Shown piece by piece: positions 1 through 8,308 of a stretch of 64,000 nt of DNA; positions within the stretch are counted from its first letter, which is position 1, and every line of letters starts with the position of its first letter. This DNA is from Yoonia sp. I 8.24 (GTDB lineage Bacteria; Pseudomonadota; Alphaproteobacteria; Rhodobacterales; Rhodobacteraceae). Location of the stretch: assembly GCF_022096995.1 (NCBI RefSeq), contig NZ_JACXGQ010000002.1:372001-436000 (forward strand). The letters run 5' to 3'. The position numbers and the translations under genes were made by a program. The notes beneath the pieces are model-generated. The model was not told where the DNA came from and did no database searches. It saw nothing but the letters and a program-made list of their open reading frames with translations.

Positions 1-435
1 ACCGGGCGCAAAATCATCGTGGATACTTACGGTGGTGCCGCCCCACATGGTGGTGGCGCATTTTCAGGTAAAGACCCGACAAAGGTTGACCGCTCTGCCG
101 CTTATGCCGCGCGTTATTTGGCGAAAAACGTGGTCGCTTCGGGCATGGCGGATCGCTGCACGATCCAACTCTCTTATGCGATTGGTGTCGCCAAGCCGCT
201 GTCGATCTATGCTGATACCCATGGCACAGGCGAGGTGGCTCCTGCGGAGATCGAGCGCGCCATCGCGCAGGTCATGGACTTGACACCGCGCGGGATCCGG
301 CAACACCTGAGCTTGAACAAACCGATCTTTGAACGCACAGCGGCTTACGGTCACTTTGGCCGGGCGCCAGACGCGGACGGTGGGTTTAGCTGGGAACGCA
401 CCGATTTGGTCGAGGCGCTAAAACGCGCTGTCTAA
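1..435 (+). CDS. metK: S-adenosylmethionine synthetase, C-terminal part
   Basis: This is the 3' end of metK, cut by the window start and open in frame from base 1, leaving 144 residues. The enzyme makes S-adenosylmethionine from methionine and ATP in the cytoplasm. The fragment covers the C-terminal domain. The hallmark glycine-rich loop (GGGAFSGKD, fragment residues 17-25) is followed by the conserved P-T-K-V-D-R-S, which helps bind phosphate and metal. It ends with the usual GHFGR-like segment and a TAA stop at 433-435. The catalytic N-terminal half and any SAM riboswitch lie outside the window. Identification is secure. In related genomes metK is commonly followed by trmB; here about 2.4 kb of other sequence separates them. 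Confidence 0.97.
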   Translation, partial: TGRKIIVDTYGGAAPHGGGAFSGKDPTKVDRSAAYAARYLAKNVVASGMADRCTIQLSYAIGVAKPLSIYADTHGTGEVAPAEIERAIAQVMDLTPRGIRQHLSLNKPIFERTAAYGHFGRAPDADGGFSWERTDLVEALKRAV

Positions 436-476
436 ACCTACGCGGCGCTAGACAAAAAAGTGCCGTCGCGAAAAGG

Positions 477-522
477 AAGTGCTGCTGATCATATGCTTGC
501 AAGGGCGCGATCAGCGGCACTT
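477..522. terminator. Hairpin downstream of metK
   Basis: A 14-base arm at 477-490 pairs with 509-522 with a single G-T mismatch, around an 18-base loop. A further copy of the outer bases at 457-465 can pair with 515-523, so two mutually exclusive folds are possible. The hairpin begins 41 bases after the metK stop, which suggests a role in metK transcript termination or 3' end protection. There is no clear run of T residues after it, so a classical Rho-independent terminator is not certain. Confidence 0.5.
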
Positions 523-544
523 TATACCCGCTGATCCAAAAATA

Positions 545-619
545 TAAGGTATGATTGCGCTTCAAGTATCATCCATGCACCAAGGTCCGGGCTAATACTT
601 GAAGCGCAATCGTACCTTA
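545..619. repeat. 25-bp long near-perfect inverted repeat
   Basis: Bases 545-569 and 595-619 are reverse complements except at one position and enclose a 25-base loop. The arms contain TTGCGCTTCAAGTAT and its complement. No gene overlaps it. An RNA copy would form a very stable stem, and the DNA could be a cruciform, a small palindromic repeat or the footprint of a mobile element. No direct target duplication was seen around it. The rest of 436-820 holds the 477-522 hairpin and otherwise only AT-rich sequence leading into the next gene. Confidence 0.7.
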
Positions 620-820
620 ATTAAGTCGGGACAAGCGGAGGATCGCTCTTCACCCGATTTGGACAACAAAGCCTGTGACAGAGATCGCTTAAAGCTCTAG
701 CCTTAAAACAAAATACGTCCATCATTGTCGTGACAGTGTATTTTGACTTCGTGCCAATTTTGGCGAGACGAAGCTGTAATCGTTACTAAATTTTTTGAAT
801 AGATAGTGCATAGGGAAACA

Positions 821-1854
821 ATGAAAATTTTAAAATATAGCTCACTTACATTCTGCATCGCCGCAATATTGGCTCTGCCCGTATCGGCCCAGCAACAACG
901 ACAGTGCCCCGCCCCCGTGATTGACGGCACTTGGACCATAGACCAAGTGTCGGGAGGCCTTGTCGATGTTTTCACCCAACACATGGTCAACTGAGGATAC
1001 CAACGCCGCCATCAAACGAAAGGGGCTTTGGAGAAGTCAAAATCAATGGATGCAATAACTCGAACTTCACTTTCGAATTTCACGCCCCAAACATTGGCCT
1101 GATATCGGCAGAGATGTCACCAGCAGATTGGACAAGCGAAGATGGTGCAATCTACACTGGATCAGCCGCCGTAGCGAACTATGGGACGATGAACTGGGAA
1201 TGGATTATTGGTAACTCCCATCAGGCCACCGGAATGAACAATCTGGTTGTCCCCGCTCTTCCCAATGGGGGTACAGTAGAGTTTCAAGTCTTTTTGCAAT
1301 CTATAGAACCACTCGCGGAACGCACCAAGTATGAATGCACCTGCAAGGACAATCTTGCAGATTGGATAGCCGAACAAACGGCTGCGGCTGAAAAATTCCG
1401 AAGCGCTTATGCAAACCCCGAATATTATGACCGTCCGGATGGTGTCGCTGAAGAGCATTGGGACGCGATTGTTTACGACGATGTTATCGCCTTGATGATC
1501 GGCCAAGATATGACCCATGAAGAGGCCGTGAAAACCGCTGTTGAATCGCACTTTCCCAACGGTGAAAAGGTGGTCGATAGCGAGTCTGCTGGTTTAGACA
1601 CTGGCACACTCACTGCAGCAGAAACCGATACTGAGACGTGTGTGATAACATATACCGATGCGCATAGGGCTTCCTGTTACCCGGGCCTCGAACACGAAGT
1701 GACTGTAGTACACGAAGCTGTACACCGTAGAGCATGCTTTGCTCGGGGGATTGTAGGTAGTCATTCTATCGCCGATGAAGGGCAGGAAGAGGCAAAAGCC
1801 TATCAAGCCGAGATAGATTTTCTGAACAACTTTATAGAAGATAATTGCCAATAG
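821..1854 (+). pseudogene. Frameshifted secreted HEXXH protein
   Basis: Two overlapping reading frames form one gene. The first starts at ATG 821 behind AGGGA and encodes a signal peptide (residues 1-23, ending V-S-A before QQQ), then about 30 mature residues to a stop at 992-994. The second, one base back, is open from about 931 to 1854 and carries the rest. Near its end is H-E-A-V-H, a zincin-type HEXXH motif, followed about 20 residues later by an acidic stretch (D-E-G-Q-E-E-A) and A-Y-Q-A-E, which could supply the third zinc ligand. The mature region is cysteine-rich, which fits a periplasmic protein. No family is recognised with confidence. The break needs a single -1 shift between 931 and 994. 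No classical slippery heptamer was found there, so a disrupting mutation or a sequencing error is likelier than programmed frameshifting. The sequence is more AT-rich than the flanking core genes, suggesting acquired DNA. Confidence 0.65.
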
Positions 1855-1990
1855 TCGTTGACCATTCATCTTACTGAACTGATCCCAATTGGCTTGCTTT
1901 TTCTAGTGGCACCGCGACACGACGAAGATTCAAACGCCCTTTTGGTCGTACTTCGTTTCTCTACCAATAGTAGTGCGGAAACTCCATAAA

Positions 1991-2079
1991 GCGGACATTG
2001 GTGCAGCCGCCGTGAACGGCAGGAAAGCCCCGCATACCGCCGTTTCGAAACAAGATACCCTCGCGGGGCCGTTCTGTCG
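1991..2079 (+). other. Intergenic repeat-like motif and possible terminator
   Basis: The 1855-2151 gap has no gene. At 1991 it contains GCGGACATTGGTGCAGC, which resembles a motif at about 30930. Further on, GCCCCGC (2027-2033) can pair with GCGGGGC (2063-2069), followed after nine bases by a run of six T residues. That could terminate transcription from the frameshifted gene, although the loop of about 29 bases is long for a terminator. Confidence 0.35.
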
Positions 2080-2151
2080 TTTTTTCTAACCTAAGGGGTT
2101 GAGGATTCTGCGCGAATACAGTTCAAATCAAGCAAGTCTTGGGAGAGTGCT

Positions 2152-2805
2152 ATGAAATTGTTTCGCGTTTTTGTTGTCATATGCCTGGGGGCTTCTGGCC
2201 CCGTCATGGCCCAAAAACTACCGGTGAGTGATGATGCGCCGATTGGTAAGTTCTTTGTCGATGGCACGACGCTTGTTTACAATACAAACAACGTGCCGCC
2301 AGACCAGTATGCCGAAATGGACAGCACTGACGTCGAGGGGTTCTCTGATATCTTGGCTGAGCACCCAAACACAAAGCTGCTGCGGCTGACCAGTACGGGC
2401 GGCTCTGTTTGGGCGGGCGAACAAATGGCGCGGATCGCGATGGATTATCGTTTGGATACGCGCGTCTCGGGCGAATGTAGCAGCGCTTGTGTGACCCTGT
2501 TTCTGGCTGGCGAAAGCCGCGAAATGGACCGCGGCAGTGCGATCGGATTTCATCAAAACGCGTGGAACGCGGATGGGTTGCGTGAATATTATAAATATTG
2601 GCATCTCGATGAAAACTGGGACAATCCATTTGATTTTGGGCAATGGCTTTACCGCGATGTACAGACCGAGATGCATAACCAGCTCTCTTATCTGGTCGCA
2701 CGCGGTGTTGACCCAGTGTTTGCGATCGAAACAAAGCGCGAGCGGTCAAACATGTGGTATCCGACCCGCCGCCAACTTGAAGAGGCAGGCGTATTGCGCG
2801 ACTGA
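2152..2805 (+). CDS. Secreted ClpP/SppA-like protein
   Basis: A 217-residue protein with a clear signal peptide (residues 1-20, cleavage after V-M-A). The mature part resembles the periplasmic ClpP/crotonase-fold proteins often annotated as putative serine proteases. A strand-turn S-T-G-G-S (81-85) resembles the oxyanion-hole region. C-S-S-A-C (109-113) lies at the start of the helix where these proteins keep the nucleophile, so Ser111 is the likely catalytic residue. His134 in I-G-F-H is a plausible base. Protease activity is inferred, since many family members are untested. It stands alone, 40 bases upstream of trmB on the same strand, and lies inside the insert that separates metK from trmB. 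Confidence 0.7.
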   Translation: MKLFRVFVVICLGASGPVMAQKLPVSDDAPIGKFFVDGTTLVYNTNNVPPDQYAEMDSTDVEGFSDILAEHPNTKLLRLTSTGGSVWAGEQMARIAMDYRLDTRVSGECSSACVTLFLAGESREMDRGSAIGFHQNAWNADGLREYYKYWHLDENWDNPFDFGQWLYRDVQTEMHNQLSYLVARGVDPVFAIETKRERSNMWYPTRRQLEEAGVLRD

Positions 2806-2845
2806 ACCAATTGCGCAGCGCGCGGCGGCTTGCTATGGCAGCGCC

Positions 2846-3559
2846 ATGGAAAACGACAGACACCCTTCGGGCGCCCCGTGGCGCAATTTCTATGGCCGTT
2901 TTCGGGGCAAGACGATCCGTAGTAGCCAGCAAGACTATCTTGAAAACGATCTGATCCCGCTGTCGCCCGGCGCGATCAGCTGGGAAGAAAACCCGGACCG
3001 CGATCCGCTTGATCTGAATGCGGTGTTTCCGGGGAAAGATATCTGGCTTGAGATCGGCTTTGGCGGCGGTGAACATCTGGTTCATATGGCACAAACTTAC
3101 CCCGATATCGGGTTGATTGGCTGCGAGCCGTTTATCAACGGCGTGGCGATGCTGTTGGGCAAAATTCGTAAGGCGGATGTCGACAATCTGCGCGTCCATC
3201 CGGGCGATGTGCGGGATCTGTTTGACGTCTTGCCTGACAATAGCCTGAGCAAAGTTTTCCTGAACTATCCAGACCCTTGGCCAAAGAAACGACATCACCG
3301 CCGTCGCTTTGTGACGCCAGAACATTTGGCCCCGCTGCACCGCGTGATGAAACCGGGTGCAGAATTGCGCGTTGCGACGGATATCAAAGACTATGTGCGC
3401 CAAACGCTTGAAGAGGTCCCGCCGCAAGGGTTCGAATGGCTGGCCAAAGGGCCCGCAGATTGGCGCGATCCCTGGGGCGATTGGATTTCGACCCGCTACG
3501 AGCAAAAAGCCCTGCGCGAAGGGCGTACCCCCCATTACCTGACTTTCCGGCGGATCTGA
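2846..3559 (+). CDS. trmB: tRNA (guanine-N7)-methyltransferase
   Basis: TrmB uses SAM to methylate G46 in the variable loop of tRNAs. The 237-residue product has the SAM-binding loop E-I-G-F-G-G-G-E-H (69-77) and the diagnostic motif P-D-P-W-P-K-K-R-H (142-150), which binds tRNA and shapes the active site. The start at ATG 2846 gives the usual family length; the frame stays open further upstream but would overlap the previous gene without homology. No strong ribosome binding site precedes it. The gene is followed 58 bases later by aroA. It is normally next to metK, whose product supplies its methyl donor, but the two are separated here by accessory genes. Confidence 0.95.
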   Translation: MENDRHPSGAPWRNFYGRFRGKTIRSSQQDYLENDLIPLSPGAISWEENPDRDPLDLNAVFPGKDIWLEIGFGGGEHLVHMAQTYPDIGLIGCEPFINGVAMLLGKIRKADVDNLRVHPGDVRDLFDVLPDNSLSKVFLNYPDPWPKKRHHRRRFVTPEHLAPLHRVMKPGAELRVATDIKDYVRQTLEEVPPQGFEWLAKGPADWRDPWGDWISTRYEQKALREGRTPHYLTFRRI

Positions 3560-3617
3560 CATAGACCCTGTTGCGGCCCTGCGGTAAACCGCCCCTTGAA
3601 GAATAAAGGAATACACT

Positions 3618-4970
3618 ATGTCCGGCCACGGTACCCCCATTCCCATGACATCCCGCCCTTGCGGCCCGTTAAAGGGTGAGGCCAATGTGCCCGGCGATAA
3701 GTCCATTTCGCACCGCTCGTTGATTTTGGGGGCGTTGTCCGTCGGTGAAACACGGGTGACGGGACTGCTGGAAGGCGAGGATGTGCTGGACACAGCCAAG
3801 GCGATGCGTGCTTTTGGGGCGACAGTGACAGATCACGGCGGCGGTGAATGGTCAGTTCAGGGCGTTGGCGTTGGCGGTTTTGCAGAGCCCGAGAATGTGA
3901 TTGATTGCGGCAATTCAGGCACCGGCGTGCGCTTGATCATGGGCGCAATGGCGACATCCCCGATCACCGTGACATTCACCGGCGATGCGTCGTTGAACGG
4001 GCGTCCGATGGGGCGTGTGACTGACCCGCTTGCACTGTTTGGGACACAAACCGTTGGTCGCGAAGGCGGACGCCTGCCAATGACGCTTGTTGGGGCCGTT
4101 GATCCGGTGCCAGTGCGTTACACTGTGCCTGTCCCCTCTGCGCAGGTGAAATCGGCTGTTCTGCTCGCAGGGCTGAATGCGCCGGGTCAAACCGTTGTCA
4201 TCGAAAAAGAAGCGACGCGCGACCACACGGAACGCATGTTGCAAGGGTTTGGCGCGACATTGACGGTTGAAGACACCGCAGAAGGCCGTGTGATTACCTT
4301 GGATGGGCAGCCTGAATTGCGGGGGCAAACCATTGTTGTGCCGCGCGACCCGTCGTCGGCGGCTTTCCCGGTCTGTGCTGCGATCATTACGCCCGGTTCT
4401 GACGTACTGGTCCCCAATATTGGGTTGAACCCGACCCGCGCCGGGCTGTTCACGACGCTGATCGAGATGGGCGCGGACCTGACTTATGAAAACATGCGCG
4501 AAGAAGGCGGCGAACCGGTTGCCGATTTGCGCGCGAAATATTCCCCTGATCTCAAAGGGATCGCAGTGCCGCCCGCCCGTGCCGCGAGCATGATCGACGA
4601 ATATCCCGTGCTTTCGGTGGTTGCGTCCTTTGCGCAAGGCGTCACTGATATGCAGGGTGTCAAGGAATTGCGCGTCAAAGAAAGCGACCGGATCGACGCG
4701 ATGGCCAAAGGTCTGCGCGCCGCTGGCGTCACCGTCGATGAAGGCCCCGATTGGTGGAAAGTTACCGGGCTAGGGCACGGCAATGTACCCGGTGGGGTGA
4801 CGGTGGCCAGCGTGTTGGATCACCGGATTGCAATGGCCTTTATGGTGATGGGGATGGCGACGCAAAAGCCGATGTCCGTCGATGATGGATCGCCTATTGC
4901 GACATCATTCCCGATTTTTGAGCCGCTGATGGCGGGGCTTGGCGCGCAAGTCGTGCGCGCAAACGCATGA
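3618..4970 (+). CDS. aroA: 3-phosphoshikimate 1-carboxyvinyltransferase (EPSP synthase, class II)
   Basis: AroA joins shikimate 3-phosphate and phosphoenolpyruvate in the sixth step of the shikimate pathway. The 450-residue protein has the class II signatures: G-D-K-S (26-29), S-A-Q-V-K (174-178), R-D-H-T-E (201-205) and N-P-T-R (271-274). The PEP-site loop reads G-N-S-G-T (98-102). In the glyphosate-tolerant CP4 enzyme of the same class, the residue at the position of Gly101 here is alanine, which keeps glyphosate out. A ribosome site (AAAGGA) precedes ATG 3618. The stop overlaps the start of cmk by four bases (ATGA), so the two genes are translationally coupled. Identification is secure; the class assignment rests on the motifs. 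Confidence 0.97.
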   Translation: MSGHGTPIPMTSRPCGPLKGEANVPGDKSISHRSLILGALSVGETRVTGLLEGEDVLDTAKAMRAFGATVTDHGGGEWSVQGVGVGGFAEPENVIDCGNSGTGVRLIMGAMATSPITVTFTGDASLNGRPMGRVTDPLALFGTQTVGREGGRLPMTLVGAVDPVPVRYTVPVPSAQVKSAVLLAGLNAPGQTVVIEKEATRDHTERMLQGFGATLTVEDTAEGRVITLDGQPELRGQTIVVPRDPSSAAFPVCAAIITPGSDVLVPNIGLNPTRAGLFTTLIEMGADLTYENMREEGGEPVADLRAKYSPDLKGIAVPPARAASMIDEYPVLSVVASFAQGVTDMQGVKELRVKESDRIDAMAKGLRAAGVTVDEGPDWWKVTGLGHGNVPGGVTVASVLDHRIAMAFMVMGMATQKPMSVDDGSPIATSFPIFEPLMAGLGAQVVRANA

Positions 4971-5581
4971 TCATTACCGTCGCTATAGACGGGCCTGCCG
5001 CCGCAGGCAAAGGCACGATTAGCAAGGCCGTCGCTGCGCATTTCGGCTTTGCACATCTTGATACCGGGCTTTTGTACCGTGCCGTGGGGGCTAAGGTGCG
5101 TGCTGGCGCTGATCCAGTTGCGGCGGCGCAGATGCTTGATCCGCGTGATCTGGAAGACGACGGCCTGCGCACCCCAGCCGCCGCACAGGCCGCAAGCGAA
5201 ATCGCTGTGATCGCTGAGGTGCGCAGCGCGCTTGTCGCGTTTCAGCGCAACTTTGCGGCTCGTGATGGCGGGGCTGTTTTGGATGGGCGCGATATCGGCA
5301 CAGTGATTTGCCCAGATGCGCCTGTGAAGCTCTTTGTGACGGCCTCAGCAGAATGCCGGGCCGAGCGACGCTTCAACGAACTGGTGGGTAAGGGTATGGA
5401 AATCACCCTTGACCAGGTACTGGCAGATGTCAAAATCCGTGATGCACGTGATCGTAACCGTGCGGAAGCACCGCTGGTCGCAGCAGATGATGCGGTAGAA
5501 ATTGACACGTCAGATATGACGATTGAGCAGGCCATCGCTGCGGCAATTGAAGCTGTGCGGTCGGCATTGGGTATTTGTTAA
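4967..5581 (+). CDS. cmk: Cytidylate kinase
   Basis: Cmk phosphorylates CMP and dCMP with ATP in pyrimidine nucleotide recycling. The 204-residue protein has a P-loop near its start (G-P-A-A-A-G-K-G-T, 9-17), the conserved L-D-G-R-D-I-G-T near the middle and a basic lid region (R-D-A-R-D-R-N-R). It overlaps aroA by ATGA. Gene order aroA-cmk-rpsA is widespread in proteobacteria. Here rpsA lies 2.8 kb further on, behind two accessory genes. Confidence 0.96.
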   Translation: MIITVAIDGPAAAGKGTISKAVAAHFGFAHLDTGLLYRAVGAKVRAGADPVAAAQMLDPRDLEDDGLRTPAAAQAASEIAVIAEVRSALVAFQRNFAARDGGAVLDGRDIGTVICPDAPVKLFVTASAECRAERRFNELVGKGMEITLDQVLADVKIRDARDRNRAEAPLVAADDAVEIDTSDMTIEQAIAAAIEAVRSALGIC

Positions 5582-5786
5582 TTTGCACGGGTGTATGGTT
5601 CGGGGCTCGCAAATCGGCCTCATAGAACCGCGCGTGTGCGGCACTTACTTTAAACACATGCTCTTCCTTGGATTGTGTTTTATGCTGATGGGTAGTAAAG
5701 ATTTTTTAGCGCACAATAAGCGGTCATTCGGTCGATTTGGCGCATAAATAACGGTCAAGTTTGTGAGCTTTTGCGTTTTCTGGAAT

Positions 5787-5800
5787 TTGACATAAATCAA
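5787..5800. promoter_or_regulatory. FNR/FnrL-type binding site
   Basis: TTGACATAAATCAA matches the FNR/FnrL consensus TTGAT-N4-ATCAA at nine of ten fixed positions. It lies 137 bases upstream of the PilJ-domain protein in the 355-base gap after cmk (5582-5936), the most AT-rich part of this stretch. Its first half is also a perfect TTGACA -35 hexamer, so binding could repress or activate depending on the true start site. Nothing else was recognised in the gap. Confidence 0.55.
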
Positions 5801-5936
5801 ACATATTCATAACTATAAGCTGTTTTGAGGATTCCCGCGAATGCGTGAGACTCCGATGTAAAACCGAACGAACCGAATGTCATATGGCGCACCGACCGCG
5901 CAGTCATTCCCTAAAAATAAAGACAGAAAGTTGATT

Positions 5937-6857
5937 ATGATTCCTAAGTGCCTGAAATTTGCGTTTCTACTTACAGCTGCATATCCGGCAACTATCGTGC
6001 CCAGCATCGCGCTCAGCCAGAGCGCCCCAGTCATCGAGGAAAATGCGGAGCAACGAATCAATTTTTCCGGAAAATTGCGGATGTTGTCACAGCGGGTTCC
6101 ATCGGCGGCATGCCACTTTTCGCGCGGTATTGATGTAGAGGGATCGGCGGCCTTGCTGGTGGCGGCAACGGAAGAGTTTGAAAAAATCCTGACCGGGCTT
6201 GAATTCGGGGACGCCGATCTGAACATTCAACTACCTGAAACGAATGGTCAGACACTGACACTTATCGCGGAGCTGCGCACCTTGTGGGAGCCGCTGAGAA
6301 CGGCTGCCGAAGCAGTCGCGAACGGCACAGCGACCGAGGCGGAGCGCAATTATGTGCTGAATGAAAACTTGCCCGTGTTGCGTGCGGCCCAATTGTTGGT
6401 TGAACGGCTCGTGCAACAATATTCCAACCCGAATGCGACAACATTTGCAGCTTTGGTTTTGGTCGACATTTCGGGGCGGCAGCGCATGCTGACGCAAAAA
6501 ATGTCCAAAGAATCTTGTATTCTAGAGGGTGATTTCGAAACGACCGTGACTGTCGCAGACCTTGAAACAACGATGCGGATTTTTGAAAACTCGCTGGATG
6601 CATTGCAATACGGATTGCCTGTCGTAGGGGTGCTCCCGCCACCAAATGATACGATCTCAACAGGTCTGGGTGGGGTGCAGGATGATTGGAACGGCGCAAA
6701 ACCTTATGTGACAGAGGTTTTGGCGGGCAATTCGCTGGACCTTGATGATAACACAGTGAAATTCCAGCAATTGAATGTCACGATGGCCAATATGAACACG
6801 GTCGTCGGCATGTACGTTGACGCCGCCGCGACACTGGTGCCGCTCGACAATATGTAA
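5937..6857 (+). CDS. Secreted protein with two PilJ-N (NarX-like) sensor domains
   Basis: A 306-residue exported protein. ATG 5937 is chosen because it opens a signal peptide (about 1-27) and follows AGAAAG. The mature part has two copies of a helical domain that begins with the PilJ-N/NarX signature: S-G-K-L-R-M-L-S-Q (44-52) and S-G-R-Q-R-M-L-T-Q (179-187). The same signature forms part of the ligand-binding P-box in the nitrate sensors NarX and NarQ and in the N-terminal domain of type IV pilus chemoreceptors. No membrane helix or signalling domain follows, so this is a free periplasmic protein and possibly a ligand-binding partner. An FNR-type site upstream suggests control by oxygen. The ligand is not known. 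Confidence 0.8.
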   Translation: MIPKCLKFAFLLTAAYPATIVPSIALSQSAPVIEENAEQRINFSGKLRMLSQRVPSAACHFSRGIDVEGSAALLVAATEEFEKILTGLEFGDADLNIQLPETNGQTLTLIAELRTLWEPLRTAAEAVANGTATEAERNYVLNENLPVLRAAQLLVERLVQQYSNPNATTFAALVLVDISGRQRMLTQKMSKESCILEGDFETTVTVADLETTMRIFENSLDALQYGLPVVGVLPPPNDTISTGLGGVQDDWNGAKPYVTEVLAGNSLDLDDNTVKFQQLNVTMANMNTVVGMYVDAAATLVPLDNM

Positions 6858-6875
6858 TGCCAATTGAACACGGTG

Positions 6876-6897
6876 AATGGCGCAATTATGCGCCATT
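6876..6897 (+). terminator. Terminator-like hairpin
   Basis: A perfect stem of nine base pairs (AATGGCGCA at 6876-6884 with TGCGCCATT at 6889-6897) with a four-base loop starts 18 bases after the stop codon of the PilJ-domain gene. Only three T residues follow closely, so it may be a weak or Rho-assisted terminator. Confidence 0.6.
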
Positions 6898-7038
6898 TGT
6901 CCGGTTTAGCACCTGTGTCTGTGATGCCCCTATCCCGATATAGATAGGAAACATCACTTGATTTCCCTTGCGAGCCGGACAAGGGGAGTGCATCCAGGGA
7001 TGGAGAATAATTAGCATTTTACTAATCGGGGTTGCGCT

Positions 7039-7899
7039 TTGAAACAGCTAGCATATTTTTTGCGTGAACAGATTGTGTTCATGGCGGCGTCCATCTTTAT
7101 TTTTTCTGGCGCCCCTGCGATTTTGCCCGCACAGGAGATTAATCCGCTCCCTTTTACAGAACCCCTGAGCGTATCACGCGGAAATGTCACGCCGGCATCC
7201 GACCAATCCGTGACTCTGGTGTCGGGTGACGCCTGTCAGTATGTCATGCAAGATTGGGGCTGGACCAGCTGCGCTCACGTCGATGGGTTCGTTTTCTTTC
7301 AGTTCGATGATGTCTATGCGACGGTTGTCTTCAAGCCGAATTCTGACGGGTACGTCGCATTTGATGACTGGGAATCGGATGAAAAGGCCGAAGTCGTTGC
7401 CCAGATCGAAGAAGGGCTACGCCAGAGCTTTGTCCAGCAGGGTGCCGCGCTTGGTGTGAACATCACCTTTGACGGTTGGGTCGTTCAGCCGACATTGAAC
7501 AAAGAGCGCGGGTTTATGTATTATGCGACCGGTGCGATCTGGGGCGGATCAAAAAACGTCAATATCAATGCGACTGTGTTTGACCGACGCGGCCATATCG
7601 AATTTCTGATCATTCCGGAAGCCGCCACAATGATGCCGGAAGAAGTCGAAGCGATGATTATTCGCGTGCTTGACCAATATGTCCCGACGGCTAATGAAGC
7701 CTATGCTTCGTTTGCATCGGGTGACAAGGTTGCTGCGGTTGGTGCTGTTGGTGTACTGGCGGGGATTGCGGGGCTTAAATATAGCAAAGCCGCAGGTGGT
7801 CTGTTGGTGACGTTGCTGTTGATCCTGAAAAAGGCGTGGTTCTTGTTGTTAGTCCCGTTTGTATTCATCAAGAACCGTTTGGGCCGTAAAAAGGACTAA
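7039..7899 (+). CDS. DUF2167 family membrane protein
   Basis: A 286-residue protein resembling the DUF2167 family of membrane-anchored proteins with no known function. It has an N-terminal export signal (hydrophobic residues 12-30), a globular extracytoplasmic region and two hydrophobic segments near the C-terminus (about 231-248 and 254-278), ending in a basic tail (K-N-R-L-G-R-K-K-D). This layout is typical of the family. The start is probably TTG 7039, since it supplies the basic residues expected before the hydrophobic core. The in-frame ATG at 7081 would begin inside the signal. With the preceding PilJ-domain gene it forms the insert between cmk and rpsA. Its role cannot be read from the sequence. 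Confidence 0.75.
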   Translation: MKQLAYFLREQIVFMAASIFIFSGAPAILPAQEINPLPFTEPLSVSRGNVTPASDQSVTLVSGDACQYVMQDWGWTSCAHVDGFVFFQFDDVYATVVFKPNSDGYVAFDDWESDEKAEVVAQIEEGLRQSFVQQGAALGVNITFDGWVVQPTLNKERGFMYYATGAIWGGSKNVNINATVFDRRGHIEFLIIPEAATMMPEEVEAMIIRVLDQYVPTANEAYASFASGDKVAAVGAVGVLAGIAGLKYSKAAGGLLVTLLLILKKAWFLLLVPFVFIKNRLGRKKD

Positions 7900-8004
7900 T
7901 TGCCTTGGGCAGGGCTCTCAAGGTTGGAGACCAAATAGCGGCGCTGTGCTGACATTGCCGCCCGTTGACTAAAATACCGCGTCCGAGCCGAGGGGTGGGC
8001 GAGA

Positions 8005-8055
8005 AGCGCCCGCCCCGTGGGGGCGGTTCGGGCGCTGCCAAATCGTAGTTTTGGC
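8005..8055 (+). promoter_or_regulatory. Structured leader far upstream of rpsA
   Basis: The 7900-8404 gap has no convincing gene but is rich in structure. AGCGCCC-GCCCC (8005-8016) pairs with GGGGC (8020-8024) and GGGCGCT (8030-8036) across a five-base bulge. A second hairpin follows at once (GCCAAA 8037-8042 with TTTGGC 8050-8055). These could be the terminator region of the DUF2167 gene or part of a long rpsA leader. Ribosomal protein S1 regulates its own mRNA in other bacteria, but no known leader family was recognised. Confidence 0.4.
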
Positions 8056-8277
8056 AATTGGGGTGCAAATGTAACGGGTACTTTGGGCTCTTTACTGCGT
8101 ACGTGCGCGTTACCCCACATCCCTTTGCGAATGCAAAATGCAGCACCCGCCGTTCTGTGCGCGCGCGGTGTGCTATGGTGGGGATGCCCGGTCAAAACTC
8201 CTTGCAAACATACCAAAACACGCCTATACGCCGCCCTGTCTAAGCATCGAAACAGGTGCGGGCGTGAGACTTGAGCG

Positions 8278-8308
8278 GGGTCGGTGTTGAACCGGCCCTG
8301 TTGTTTTA
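8278..8308 (+). terminator. Attenuator-like hairpin before rpsA
   Basis: GGGTCGGT (8278-8285) pairs with ACCGGCCC (8291-8298), with one T-G mismatch and a five-base loop. The T-rich tail TGTTGTTTTA follows. It lies about 100 bases before the rpsA start. Either it ends upstream transcripts or it acts as an attenuator in the rpsA leader; the sequence alone cannot decide. Confidence 0.45.

Noticed and set aside
931..994. Programmed -1 frameshifting in the HEXXH protein
   Set aside because: Both frames are open here, and the direction of the shift would fit, but no X-XXY-YYZ heptamer or clear downstream pseudoknot was seen. A mutation is simpler.
2204..3799. A minus-strand open frame of 531 codons across the ClpP-like gene, trmB and the aroA start
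   Set aside because: It is antisense to three genes with clear homology, has arginine- and proline-rich shadow composition, and matches no family.
5523..5747. A 74-codon plus-strand frame across the cmk end
   Set aside because: It begins inside cmk, has no ribosome site and resembles no protein. The region is AT-rich upstream sequence.
8017..8274. Overlapping short frames in the rpsA leader
   Set aside because: They coincide with GC-rich hairpins, lack ribosome sites and are unlike known leader peptides. The RNA structure explains the region better.
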